Shown: piece by piece, positions 12,960-24,109 of the stretch | Layout: each line of letters opens with the position of its first letter | How positions within the stretch are numbered: the stretch's first letter is position 1 | Origin: Nageia nagi | Lineage: Eukaryota; Pinophyta | DNA length: 64,000 nucleotides | Assembly (NCBI GenBank): GCA_050084985.1 | Contig: JBITNC010000001.1 | Location: 178,498,001-178,562,000, forward strand | Reading direction: 5' to 3' | Made by a program: the position numbers and the translations under genes | Notes under the pieces: generated by a model | Databases searched by the model: none | Told to the model about the DNA's origin: nothing | What the model saw: the letters and a program-made list of their open reading frames with translations, nothing else

Positions 12960-13740
12960 AACTAGAGCAATGTAGATTGTTTACCATAATCTATTTCCTT
13001 TGTAGTATTATTTTCTCTCTTTTCACCTTTGTTGGGGCATCCTAAATGTCTTTGACCTACATCTATCCTTTTGGATGTACTTCTAGTTATTCGATGAACA
13101 CTCATCAGGGTGCATGTCTCTTTAGAATCATATGGTTTATCTAGGGTAGCCACATGAATTCATTTCTTCTTCTCCATAGTAACCTTCTTCATAGGTTCAT
13201 CCATCATCTTCTATATAAATTTTGAGTTTGTTTCCTTTGTATTTTCTTTTGTTTCATCAATCATCTTCCCCATGGATTCTAATTTTGTAACAATTGTGCT
13301 TCTTATCATCCCAAGATCAATCCTTTTCTTCTAAAAAATCATGGTTTTCTCAAGACATAATTTGTATCTTCTTCTAAACCAAAACTGAATATGATGAAAT
13401 CATTAGGCATCACTATGGCTTCCAACTTATTCTTGGTCTTCCAATGCAATTTAATCCATTCTCAAATGTGATCGATGTTTTTATTTATGCTATGCATTTT
13501 TTCAATTACCTTCACTCTTTGTTTTCTTCCACTAGCATGATAATGTCATCAAGGATATTAAGATTAATTTTGTGTCATTTAACCTCCATCCAAAGTGGGG
13601 GGGCTAAATTTGGTATTGAGTCTTTCCCATGGGAATGCCTCCATACCCAATTAGCAGTTATCATGGAGGGTTGTAACAAAGTAGAAAGCTACCACAGATT
13701 CCCTAGAAAGATCACTCTTGCCCAAGGCAATGGTTGAGGT
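12960..13740 (-). pseudogene. LINE ORF1 fragment with DUF4283-like core
   Basis: On the minus strand, about 13,410-13,290 reads FIIFSFGLEEDTNYVLRKP-stop-FFRRKGLILG. This matches the central part of the DUF4283-like domain (F-x-F-x-x-x-x-D-x-x-x-V-L, then WFF-x-RR-x-L-x-L). It is followed by lysine/glutamate-rich sequence down to about 12,960, including a 63-codon open piece at 12,962-13,153 with RSTSKRIDVGQRH. The part upstream (13,740-13,450) is coherent but not recognised. No ORF2 is attached, so this is a truncated copy. A single-domain DUF4283 gene fragment cannot be excluded. Confidence 0.55.
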
Positions 13741-13849
13741 AGCTTAAATAACAAAAGCTATAGAGATCATAACAATCGAGGAAACTTACCTATTATTTTT
13801 TGCAAACCCTAAATTAATTACACACTTCTTTTATTCCTCACATTTCTCC

Positions 13850-14880
13850 ACTTTATTTTTCAATTGGTGATGTTTTGTTAATTATATATAATTTTTATTG
13901 TTAACAATATATGTTAAATATATTTCTATAATTATTAAATCATTAACACCTAAGATAAGAATAAGGATATGGCCATGGATTTTTTTACATTTTATCATAA
14001 TTAATATTCTTACTACTTTTAAATCCTTTATGAGAAATTAATCATTACTTTTAGAACAACAAGCTCTTGTAAATGATTTCTTTAATCTACAATCTAAATA
14101 TTCTCAAGTATATTATTTAAATCCAAGTGCTTATTATAAATAAATTTATTATTTTAAATAACCACTCAATAAAGTACTCTTTAAAACTATTTAGTAAGTT
14201 CCCTAGCCAAATTATAGTGGGATAAATAATAATATGAAGTATAGTCATCTTTGGAAAAAAATTAAATACTATAGAAAATCTATATGCTCATTTTTCAAGA
14301 AAATTTTGGCAACCAATCTTATCTTATGCTTATCTACTTGCATTTTATATACTAATTTGAACCTATTATGCCATCTGCATACAACTAAATTTTTTATTTG
14401 GAAGTGTTCTCAACTCCAAAGTATCATTTCATACTCTAATATTGATTCTAAGTTTAGAATTTCATTTATTTCATGGAATGATTGTGGATCATCAACATGC
14501 ATAACTCTACTCATAAGAGCATAATAAGCATAATGTAAGGACAATCCTACTAAATTTATTCACTACTCATTTTTAAAGGATTTTCACCTTCCAAAACTTG
14601 TACATCTTTAGGATATCCTTAATTACTTATATAGAAAAAGTCCCTTTAGTATTTGAGTTTCTACTAAGTTGGAATATAAATATAGATTTAAGGATCATAT
14701 AAGTTGTAAGCTGTATATTTCTCACTATAGTATATCATGATGCACTTAATAATCTTTTTAACAAAATTTATGCTTTTCTACTTTAGAATATAACTATAAT
14801 CACCATGACCAAATACTCAAAAATATGAAATGTTGCACTTTTTGCATTTGTAAGCTTTTTTAGAGGTCATATTTATAACA
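13850..14880 (-). pseudogene. Ty1/copia integrase C-terminus and reverse transcriptase remnant
   Basis: Read on the minus strand from about 14,820, one frame gives VFGHGDYSYILK, then IIKCIMIYYSEKYTAYNLYDP. This is the conserved copia segment after the integrase core (FG-x-x-A-Y-V, KCIFLGY, K-x-YRLYDP). From 14,500 it continues with DPQSFHEMNEILNLES, KLVYKMQ and IRLVAKIFLKNEHIDF, the start of the RVT_2 domain (W-VYK-K, KARLVAKGF, GIDY). Near 13,930 comes LILGVNDLIII, the damaged YVDD catalytic motif. No protease or gag, and no LTRs, were identified around it. It is surrounded by LINE pieces in the same orientation. Confidence 0.75.
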
Positions 14881-14999
14881 TCTTTTATAAATATTATATT
14901 TATAATATGTATCATTGTATTTTCTTGAACTAAAAATTTAATATTGACCATTTTCTTATAGTGTAACATACATCTAGTGATCTTTAATAGGAAATGTCT

Positions 15000-15480
15000 C
15001 TTTAGTATTTGAGATTTTCTTAAAAATTTTATTTTTAAAAATCAATATGGAAGGGAAAAAAATATTTTGCTAACAATTATTATTATTAATAAATATAAAA
15101 TATTTATCAAATAAAATTTCTCTTATTATGAACATCATTTAACTTATAAGTTATGGAATTATCACTATATCTTTTCTTGATTTACTTCATAACTTTTTCA
15201 AATAACTTTTTATTTATTTATAATAAGGGTAAATAACATTATCAAAAAGTGGATTCTACCATGGTCCCAAAAACTTGTCATAATGATATAGTATTTAGAT
15301 ATAGAAGAAAAAATATTAAATCATATCCCAATAGAGTTTCGATGTTAGCTAAACAACAACTATAACTAAACTAAATAACTTAGACAAACCATTATCCTTT
15401 CAGCTAAATCATACAAAATTAGCTAAAATATTATATATATTGTTACTGTAATAATGTACTAATTCTTTTGAGGATTAGGG
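15000..15480. other. Unassigned AT-rich stretch
   Basis: This may be the upstream integrase part of the copia remnant on the minus strand, but the translation is too broken to claim it. Confidence 0.3.
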
Positions 15481-15499
15481 GTTTTTTTGATAAATCTAG

Positions 15500-17760
15500 T
15501 ATATTGTCCATACCTTATGCTTTTTGGCATCTATCAGGCTTCATTCATCCCACTTTCTTGAGTCATTACTCCTCCTTTTCCCTTTATCTAAGTTGGGATA
15601 AATCTCCTCTTTAGATTCCTCTAAATTCCAATCAACATTTTCTTGTGAAGTTTTCCTCTTCAATTTCATAGGGTAGTTTCTCTATTTCTTGATCTTCCCT
15701 TGATTTTATTTAATTTTTTTAACCCTACTTTTCGAAGTATTGCTTTTTCTTAGTGTAATACTCTTTTACCTTCCATCTCCTTGCCTCAACTAATCCTCTC
15801 CCTATGCAAGTATCCTTTTGGAAGTAGATTAGTCTATGGTTACAAATCTACAACAACTTGATACATAAGGGTCATAAGCTCTTGATAACTTGACTCATCC
15901 CAATGCCCCTTTTGGATCTACTCTATTGAATTACTCAGAACATTTGATAGATAGGATGCAAAATTCACATGACATTCCTCCTTTTCATGCCCCTAAAAAA
16001 ATGATTCAAAATTAGGAAGTGAGTACTAAAAAAAGTAGTATATCTTCCATCTAGCATGAAGTATCTAATGACCCATTCTTCCATCTAATTCTAAGGCTTA
16101 TTTAGTTCCTTGAGTAGATAACTAGTTCCCTCCTTAATAAGAACCTTCCCCCTTTGCAAAAAAGAATTGATTTTCAATTTCTTATCATTTTTTTTCCTTC
16201 TTAGATATATTCTAGATAGGCTTTACCTCATGAATTATATGATTTTATCCATGGATATATTCACAAGAATCGATATGAATTACACATTGTCCCCCTTCTA
16301 TCCTTAAAACAATTTCTAGGAGATGGATGGGATAAGTCCATTGCATAATTATATGTACCTCATAACTCCCCATTATTTATACCAATTCCAACACTTCATA
16401 TCTAATTTTACCTCCCTCACATTACTTGGCTCCATCTTGCATGCTTTTCCCATGTTTGTAGAACACTCCAATTCTATTGTGGATATTGGAGAGGTGAAGG
16501 GTCAAGTTATATATTCCAAGAGTCTACCACCTTGAGGCCTATACCACCTAAGGTCATGAGTTATTTTATAGTAATCCATCAAATTTCTTGGTTTTTTATT
16601 ATGATACTCATGTAATTTAACATGATCTTTACTTATTACCATGCTTACATGGATTATGAAACTCACCTTATCATTCATTCAATTCCTTTCTCCTAACATC
16701 ATAATCCCAAAATGGATGTACTTACCTTTTCATTTGATGAGGTAGTCATCATCAATATACATGATAAGTATCAAATAAATACCATACAAGTGATTATGAG
16801 TTCTATCTTTGATCATCCATCACCTTAGTTTTTTATCTAGATTTTGGCCAAAACTAAGTTTCCTTTCCTGAGGTCACTATATAGTCTCGCTCCCTCTAGA
16901 TCACTAAGACTTCTTTTTTTCCATATTGTTGGGGTCATAGTGAAAGTATGTGCCTACTTTACTCTAGAGTGTCTTGCATTCCTTTCACAATTTTCTCTAT
17001 GGTCTTGTTGGTTTTGGTTTTCTAATTTGATGGCTTCCTAAGTCCTTGTTATCCTATATACAAGGTTTTTCCTACTAAAGTTTTAGTTCTAATAGGTAAA
17101 GTATCATGATTCCTACATGCCTCTTTTTTTCTCCATTATGATATCTTCTCTTCCTCTCTCTCTTTTATATACAAATTTACTTGTTAAATCATCCATAACC
17201 ATTTCAAAATCCATATGATCCATCTCCTCAATATTAGTTATCTCCTTTTCCATATCTTCCATATTCTCACTTCCATCCTCTTTTGATTGTGATTCTTCCA
17301 CTATTTCAATGGTGTGCATGGGTTCAAGTATCTTATCTCATATTTTATCTTATTATAAACATGAATTTGTCCTCCATTATTCCTAATTTGATCCCAATTT
17401 TTTATTATTTCACCCTTTCCTCTTTTGACCTAATTTTTGAACTTGTCTCCAACTCACATTGCTCTTTCCTTTCATGTTGATTACTTTATCTATAGGGGGG
17501 AAATATTTTTTTATAGACATTCCTTGTAATAGTGATAGTATTGGACACAATTTGTTTATTGAAAAGGTATATTTTGATATATTATAATTTGTTCCCATGT
17601 TCCTTCATCCTCCTCATATATGAAGACTCTTTTCCTTAATTCTTTGGAGATATCAATATTAAGTCATTCTACTTCAATTCCTAGAATCTCTTTCAATGCA
17701 TACTAATTGATTTGTAATAATTGGATTCTTATAGCATACTTGAATCCTCACTTATAGATT
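15500..17760 (-). pseudogene. LINE ORF1, second half: CCHC knuckle and charged tail
   Basis: Near 17,700-17,640 the minus strand gives EVE-stop-LNIDISKEL, the late DUF4283-like strand. Near 17,570-17,510 it gives YQNIPFQ-stop-TNC...HYYKEC, a CCHC zinc knuckle whose first cysteine region is hit. From 17,320 to 17,110 there is an acidic stretch (MEDMEKEITNIEEMDHMDFE). A piece starting MGKAC at about 16,460 matches the piece at 340 of the window. At 15,690-15,500 a lysine/glutamate-rich stretch (EESKEEIYPNLDKGKGG) fits the usual charged C-terminus. The boundaries are approximate. Confidence 0.6.
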
Positions 17761-18480
17761 CAAATGAAAAAACATTCACCATTGTGAGAGCCATCAAATT
17801 ACATATAAATTTGAAATTACACAATTTAACAACTACAAATTAATAATCTCAATTACAAACAACAAGATCAACATAATGATTTACCTTGGTTCACTCAATA
17901 TGGGTTAATCTAGTATGGAATTGGAGCCTTCTCTTCTCATTATCTATGGACATTACAATATTAAATGTGTATAGAGAAATATCATCAAAATAATGGCAAT
18001 AACATCTCCTACAACACTACTACAATCTCCTACAACAAGAAGAACAACATTAGAACTACAAAAATTATGGAATGACTCTTGGCCTTCCTTCAAATCTTTA
18101 TAATCCCAAAACCCCAAAACTCTCTTGAACTTTATTGATGAATTAAGATATTAGCATGCCTTTAAATAGGCCTAAAAACATCCCCAAAATGATAGTTGAT
18201 GATCTTGAATTGTTCATTTGCATGAATCATCGATGCCCCTTCAATTCCATTGTTGATGCATTAATATGTATGTTGTTAATGACCTAAAAATAGTAAACTC
18301 ATGCCATTAATAACATGGTTTTTTTCACTAATTACCTCTAGATTTCAATCTTCCATATATCTCCAAGCATAGATACCTCTGGAATGAGTACTACTCCTAT
18401 AGAGATCAAACTAACATAATCCAATTTTGATCACTAATTCATCAATACCTTTTTCTATGAAAATAATTACACTAATATAT
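17760..18480 (-). mobile_element. Insertion in LINE ORF1, possible solo LTR
   Basis: About 0.7 kb separates the two halves of the DUF4283-like domain. It contains GGTTCACTCAATATG near 17,888, which resembles GGTTCACTCAACATG in the LTRs at 32,548-33,519, and TTTAAATAGGCC near 18,163, a TATA-box-like sequence on the plus strand. I could not find TG...CA ends or a target-site duplication, so the solo-LTR reading is tentative. Confidence 0.35.
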
Positions 18481-18489
18481 TAATATTTA

Positions 18490-18740
18490 GAAGGTAAGTT
18501 GGGGAGGCTTACCCAAGTTAAAATGAAATTGATATTTTCAATTTCTAGCCTAAAACCCTTCTACCATCATTATAGAACCAATCCTTTCCTTACTAAAAAT
18601 AACATTCCTAGGTACAAGACTTTGTCAAGATATTCTTTAGAATTGAAGTTGGAAAATAGGAATTCTCAAGGAAACATGACCAATTCAACCCTACCTTTTG
18701 TTTTCTACATGATCATCATCCATTGTTTGATGATTTCAAT
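18490..18740 (-). pseudogene. LINE ORF1, first half of DUF4283-like domain
   Basis: The translation contains FLFSNFNSKEYLDKVL, then FLVRKGLVL, then KGFRLEIENINFILTWVSL and PNLPSKY. These match the F-x-F-x-x-x-E-D, FF-x-R-K-G-L, F-x-x-E-x-x-N and P-x-W-V-x-LP-x-LP steps of this domain. The antisense translation of this stretch resembles the antisense translation at 5,047-5,301, which first shows that the two LINEs are related. Confidence 0.75.
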
Positions 18741-18950
18741 GCTTGTTTAGATACTCATAAATCTATTGATTAGAGTATTCCTATACCTATTAGATTTACC
18801 ATTGAAAATTAGTTTTGAAATAACTATTCATACCTCATTTTTAATAATATTTATCTCTTAAGTCAACCTCAATTTCTTTCATCAACTTATCTCTATCATA
18901 TGTGAATAAGTTAATTCACTCATTTACAAGTTTAGTATTTTATTATATAC

Positions 18951-19255
18951 CCCCAAGGGCATACTGTGGTGGAAAAGTGCTTCAATTTAGTAGGGGGAGG
19001 TCACAAGTTTGAATCTCATCGATGATACCTATGTGTTTTTGTGAAGATACAATTCAGTTAGTGTAGTTTGGGTGTAGTTTAGATGTAGTTAGACTATATT
19101 ATAACTAGCTTTTGGGGTTCGATCAAAACCCTCATGTACCCACACGAGTACCAAAAACAATAATCCCCTAGGTTTACCCATGATCATGCTTACTTACTAG
19201 TTGGGGCATAGCTCCAAGAGGAGTAGTGGCTCCATCTAAAACGTCTCATATAATA
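18951..19255 (+). mobile_element. Probable tRNA-derived SINE
   Basis: The first 70 bases (18,951-19,020) resemble a tRNA gene. A box-A-like TACTGTGGTGGAAAAGTG is followed about 35 bases later by a box-B-like GGTCACAAGTTTGAATCTC at 18,999-19,017, the usual RNA polymerase III promoter arrangement. No protein is encoded. Several CpGs survive (for example near 19,020, 19,119 and 19,145), so it may be younger than its surroundings. A short A-rich end lies near 19,255. No target-site duplication was confirmed. Confidence 0.5.
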
Positions 19256-19259
19256 AAAA

Positions 19260-20040
19260 GTTAACTTAATTTATGTAATTCACCCTCAACTTTAGTAGTA
19301 GTAATCATTATGATTTTTTTAAGAAAATCCTTAATAATATAAATATCAACATAAAATGTAACTTTAAATCTTAAGTATTGATTTATTTATTGAAAATATT
19401 TTATTTCTTTAATACTAAAACTGTTCTCACATATTTAAGTATACAATTCTAAATTTTGATATTTCTATTTTTTCCTTATTACATTCTTCACCTAGTAACT
19501 TTTAGTTTAATTTTTTCCCTATGATCAATATAATATGTAGCACTAACATGAACAACCTATTGATTAGTAGTAGAGTTATTTATAGAAAATGAAATATAAA
19601 TAGAATGATATTTTATTTTTGTAGTTTAAAAAATTATATTATATATTCAATATTTTGCAAAATTTTCTTACAATGACCAGGTGGTGTAAACTAAAAGTAA
19701 TAAGCTAGATAGGGAATAACTTTGATCCAAATGTGTAAGAACCCATATTTAAAACAAGAAATAAATGCCATACAATGTAAACATTGGAAAATGTAAATAC
19801 CAAGTGGTGTAAATGTTAGGCAATGTAACCATCAACTAATATAAATGCTAGTATTTAAATCAAGGAATAAATACCATACAATGTAAATGATATGTGTTAA
19901 GCCAAAATTGAAATCCATATTTAGTTGGGTAACCTTTCTAGTAATAGCGATAATGGTTCCTTTATTTTAGGAATATAGATTAACTCCTATAAAGATTGTT
20001 AGTTAAATATGTTTCATCATATATGTTCATTATACAAAGT
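19260..20040. other. Unassigned, with a short repeated phrase
   Basis: A phrase of about 27 bases (AAGRAATAAATRCCATACAATGTAAA) occurs at about 19,758-19,783 and 19,861-19,888. ATGTAAATRC-like fragments lie between them. The rest may be the 3' part of the LINE that follows, but no coding sense was recognised. Confidence 0.4.
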
Positions 20041-22140
20041 TGATATTCCTTCTAAACATACAAGGATGGCCATAGATTATCCATTATGAGAGGGTAATTA
20101 AGTAAGATAGGGTTACTTGCATTGGAAACATCCCAAATATGTATCAGTTGGTTACCAAATTTTACCCAAATTTGAGCTTCAATGGATTGAGTTTGTTTAA
20201 AAATTTGATTGCTATGCTTTATCAATATGTTCCATAATAACATTTATAGGATGGATTTATAGAAATTAGGAATAAATCTAGACTATGTGGGAAGGCTCTT
20301 TTTTTGCATTAGATCCTCTACATATTCAGATGGTATCCAATGGATAGAGGAGATTAAAAATATTTTATTCCATAAATTATAAGAAAAAGGGTAGTGAAGG
20401 AGAAGTGGGATCTAGTTTTATGAGTCTCACTAAGAGTACACATGTGAAGGTTTTTAACCATTCTCATGTTTTTAACCCTTTACTCTTATGTTTATGGAGA
20501 TACCGTATCAATTAATGAACTATAATAGAACCATACATTAGTTATTTTCCTTTAAAAAAAATTCTACTCATCTAAGATTATGTTTGGGAAGGTTTGTTTG
20601 AGATGCTAGGTTTCCATTTTAGAAATGATTTTATAGGTGTTGTTGTAGAGGAAGATTAGATCAAAGGCTTAAACTACATCATATTATTATACTTTGGAGA
20701 TTATGGTTAGAAATTTATTATTTATTATACCTAATATTTATTTTGACTAGAAATATTCTTTTACCACTTCTATAATTTTATCTTGTAAAAGATACCAAAA
20801 GTGTTGAAAGAATATAAAAAGGAAACCATCAAGACCTGGGGTACTAAAAACCTTCATTTGAGAGAATGCTAGCTACACATATTCTTTATTAATAGGGTGT
20901 GAAAATTTTATTTTGATTATGAGAGACTATAAGAGGTAAAAAATTTAAAAAGTGATCCTAAGATTCCTTTCTATTGATTAGCTCTTATGTGAGGAGGTTT
21001 ATAAAGAAAGAGATAATATGATTATCGAGATATTATAGGGAGGTTAGGATAATCCCCTTTGTAGTAGAAAGTTGGAGATTATATTCATCACCATGTGGGA
21101 TATAGTGGTGGCATAAAAGTATTTTGTATTACACTCACCTTTATTCAACAATTAAATACATGATTTTTATTTCTAAAAAATATCCATCTCAAGATATGCT
21201 TCATTAAGTTTTTTAGTGAAGATTTTTTCTTCCTCCAAGAGAGGGGAATCTTGATCATATTGGAGTTGTTTCTATATTATTTATAATTATTGCTCTAATA
21301 GATTTCATTTTTCAAACTATTTATTCCATTTTTTGAGTTTCTACTTCAATTTGTGCATTTTGGTTGAGACTTTGGACATACGTATGTTAGATATGATAAT
21401 CCTCTTCCTACCTTTACTCAATTAAGTTATAGAAGGATTCATATTGAATACACATGCATTAAAATCTAAAGTTGAATCCTAATCTTTTGATATGCATATC
21501 TATTATGATTGAAATTGATAAATGATCATATATACCTAGAGGGAGTGTTTTAGATTGGATAAGGTAGCCCTATTTAGAAAACTACAAGGGGAATGATAAC
21601 CTATCAAGTCATTTTAGGAACTTGTATTCATGAAAGTGTTTATTAGACCAAGTGAATTTTCACTTTTTATGAAAGGATTCAAAGAGATCATTGAATTCTA
21701 TGAAATTATTGAAAGCCTCTTAACATTTCTTCAACCTTCTTATTTTTTGGACATGTTTTAGATGGAATTAAAACCTCCTACAATGATGTATTATTGGTTT
21801 TCATGCAACTTAAACAATTTTAAGAGTTATTTCAAACAAGTAATTTTTATTCCTAAATCTAATAGAGAATAGATATTTACTATACTAGATTTTGAAAGTT
21901 TAACTTTAATATCCATCTATAAATTATTATGGTATTCAGAGGTACACTCTAGCCTTGAGGAATCCAATAGAATAATATGTACTATTTAATTACCATAGTA
22001 AGCTTTTTCAAGAACTTTTCAAATTTAGAAGTAGAAGATTTAATTTTGTGAAGGAGTAAAACATAAGGATGTTCTTTTTGGATTAGAGATCTTATAATTC
22101 CTTTTTATCAAGGTAATGGAGGCTTTGAATATTTAGTAAG
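20040..22140 (-). pseudogene. LINE ORF2 remnant: endonuclease and reverse transcriptase
   Basis: Near 22,110 the minus strand gives LHYLDKKEL and, a little later, FTKLNLLLLNLKS, the early endonuclease region (K-x-x-L-x-x-L...Q-E-T-K-L). At about 21,790-21,762 it reads IIVGGFNSI, which is GGDFN with the aspartate codon lost. At about 20,860-20,830 FSTPGLDGFLFY marks the start of the reverse transcriptase domain (K-A-PG-x-DGF). The 63-codon open piece at 20,052-20,243 (WVKFGNQLIHIWDV) fits the WxVGxGxxIxFW segment after the polymerase. The catalytic DD region was not found with confidence. Confidence 0.65.
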
Positions 22141-22739
22141 GATATGGTAATTTGCCTATTTATATATTTTGGAATCAATCAACTCTTTTAGTTGATACTA
22201 TGTTCCACCTTCGATGGTTTTACCTACTACCAAATGTAGCTTTTCCTCTTTAGGAATGTATCCATAATTCTTTTGAATCCCCACATATGATGTTCATAGT
22301 TTATTTAGGATTTTTTTGAGTGTTGGACCTTTGAAAATGTAATTTTTCATTTTTTTTTATGGCATCCTCAGGGATGGGAAACACTAGCAGGATAGGTCCT
22401 ATAATGAGAGGAATTTCTAATATGTTGGTGTACACTAATTGTAAAGGCATAGGTTAGGATTTATAGTTTCCACATGAATCAAGTTGTTGAAAGAATAGAT
22501 GATTATGGTTAGTCAAACATGAAGTATAAGGTATACATGGTGGTTGGAGGTGAGATTTTAATTATGAGAAATGGAGGGATTCAAGCTTTCAATTATTAAG
22601 CCATGGGTTGTAGATAGTGAAAACTATTATGTATAGATACACCTATGAAAGGGATTTGAGTTTTATAAGGTATTTTTGGTAGTGGGGATTTACCTAGATG
22701 GGTTTTGCATTTTTTGCTATTAAAATCCATCTACAAAGA

Positions 22740-23150
22740 TATAAGTTATAGAATTTTTGTAGTAGTTTTGGGATAAGATTTAGCTAGATATTCATAATCT
22801 AAATACACTCGATGATTGAAAGGGATGTTCTCATAATCCAATATTTTTTCCCATTCCAATCCATCATCTGGAAGAATAATGAGCACCTTAGTAGGTAAGG
22901 TTACTTCAAGGTATACATACATATATTTTAGCATAAGAAAGTGATTTATACTCCTAGGTGTGATTGAACATACATACATATACATCTATTAAATTGTAAA
23001 TAGATTTAAGTTACTCCTCATGCTATAGTGTTAATGGTAAGCCTAGTAACCTAACCTAGATTGGAGCTTTCATGGGATTTTCTTCTCTTGGTTTGAAGTT
23101 AAAGTGCCATGAATTCATAAATAAACTTGACCTCCTATAGAACCAAGGCC
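22740..23150 (-). pseudogene. LINE ORF1: DUF4283-like end and CCHC knuckle
   Basis: From 23,120 the minus strand reads FMNSWHFNFKPREENPMKAP, then VRLLGLPLTL, matching W-x-P-x-F-x-P-x-E-E and W-V-R-L-x-GLPL-x-LW. A 79-codon open stretch at 22,746-22,985 then gives VYLEVTLPTKVLIIL and, near its end, YENIPFNHRVYLDYEYLAKSYP. The latter is a CCHC knuckle (YENIPF-x-C-x-x-C-x-x-x-GH-x-x-x-x-C) whose zinc ligands have changed to H, Y, Y and Y. The loss of all the ligands shows that it is dead. Confidence 0.8.
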
Positions 23151-23199
23151 CTCATTAGAAAATATTATCCATATCCTCTTGTATGATAAATATAATAAG

Positions 23200-24100
23200 A
23201 AAATATTAACTCCAAAAGGTTTATTTGTTGTGTAAAATTTTCTCCTCATAATTTATCAAAATGATTATCTTTGTTTTCTTATTAAGGCTCCAAATAGTTC
23301 TTCTTGCAATGAAGCTTGCATTTTCATTCGAAGAGCACATTAATTTTGAGGGGCTAGGTTCAAAGAGGGACTAGAGGGATCCCTAGGCCTAAATTCACTG
23401 AAGGGGTGAGATGTTTTTATCTTGTAGAGAATAAAGAGATGGGTTCTTCTCATGAATAGAGTATTCATAAGTAGAATGATCTTTAAAGTTATAATTTTTA
23501 ATATTTATTGAATTCTCATTTTTATATACTTAGTATTTTTATGATATTTAAAATTTTTTTGGTCTTAGAATTTTTCTTACACTTACAACATAAAGATAAA
23601 AGATCATCTTCATATTATGTCCTCCAATCAATAGAATCCATATAACCTCTTTCCATTACTTAAAAATATTTATGCTACAATAGTTATTATCTTGTTCATT
23701 AAAGTTTGGAATGAGCAATTTATGAATTATTTAAGTTGGTCCTTAAACTTAATAAAAAATAAATAAAGTGTTCCCTTAATGAACATATCGAACAACTTAA
23801 TCAATTATTAGAATAACTATAAACCTAAGCTCACTCAAACCTAAAAAAATAAAGAATATTTGATAAAAAATAAAGTAAATAACTCAAAATAATATGCATC
23901 TAAGTAAAAATTATATAATATTTGCAGGAATAGCAATATATAACAACAATATATGTATGAATAGTAATAATATATATAAGAATATAAAATTTAACATTAA
24001 TACGAATTTGAAGGACCCAAAACTTGATGAAAATTATGTGTTTGGATTCTACTTGAAAATATATTTCCAATGATGTATGCACCATGAAAAAAATGATGTT
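23200..24100. other. Spacer between two divergent LINEs
   Basis: No domain was recognised. The right part (23,600-24,090) is very AT-rich, with a TATA-rich 61-codon frame on the minus strand that looks like chance. Confidence 0.4.
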
Positions 24101-24109
24101 AAAATTTGA

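Larger units (their letters stand above)
15500..18760 (-). mobile_element. Minus-strand LINE, ORF1 portion, interrupted
   Basis: The order on the minus strand is a DUF4283-like N-terminal half at 18,740-18,490, a break of about 0.7 kb, then the second half with the zinc knuckle at 17,750-17,520, then a long charged tail down to about 15,500. No ORF2 follows, so the copy is truncated or its ORF2 has been lost. It belongs to the same broad family as the LINE at 600-5,720 but is clearly diverged. Confidence 0.65.
20040..23150 (-). mobile_element. Minus-strand LINE with ORF1 and ORF2 remnants
   Basis: The minus strand shows ORF1 domain pieces at 23,150-22,740 and ORF2 pieces from about 22,140 to 20,040, in the order expected for a plant L1 element. 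It is more eroded than the first LINE. It lies back-to-back with the plus-strand LINE that begins near 24,110. Confidence 0.7.
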
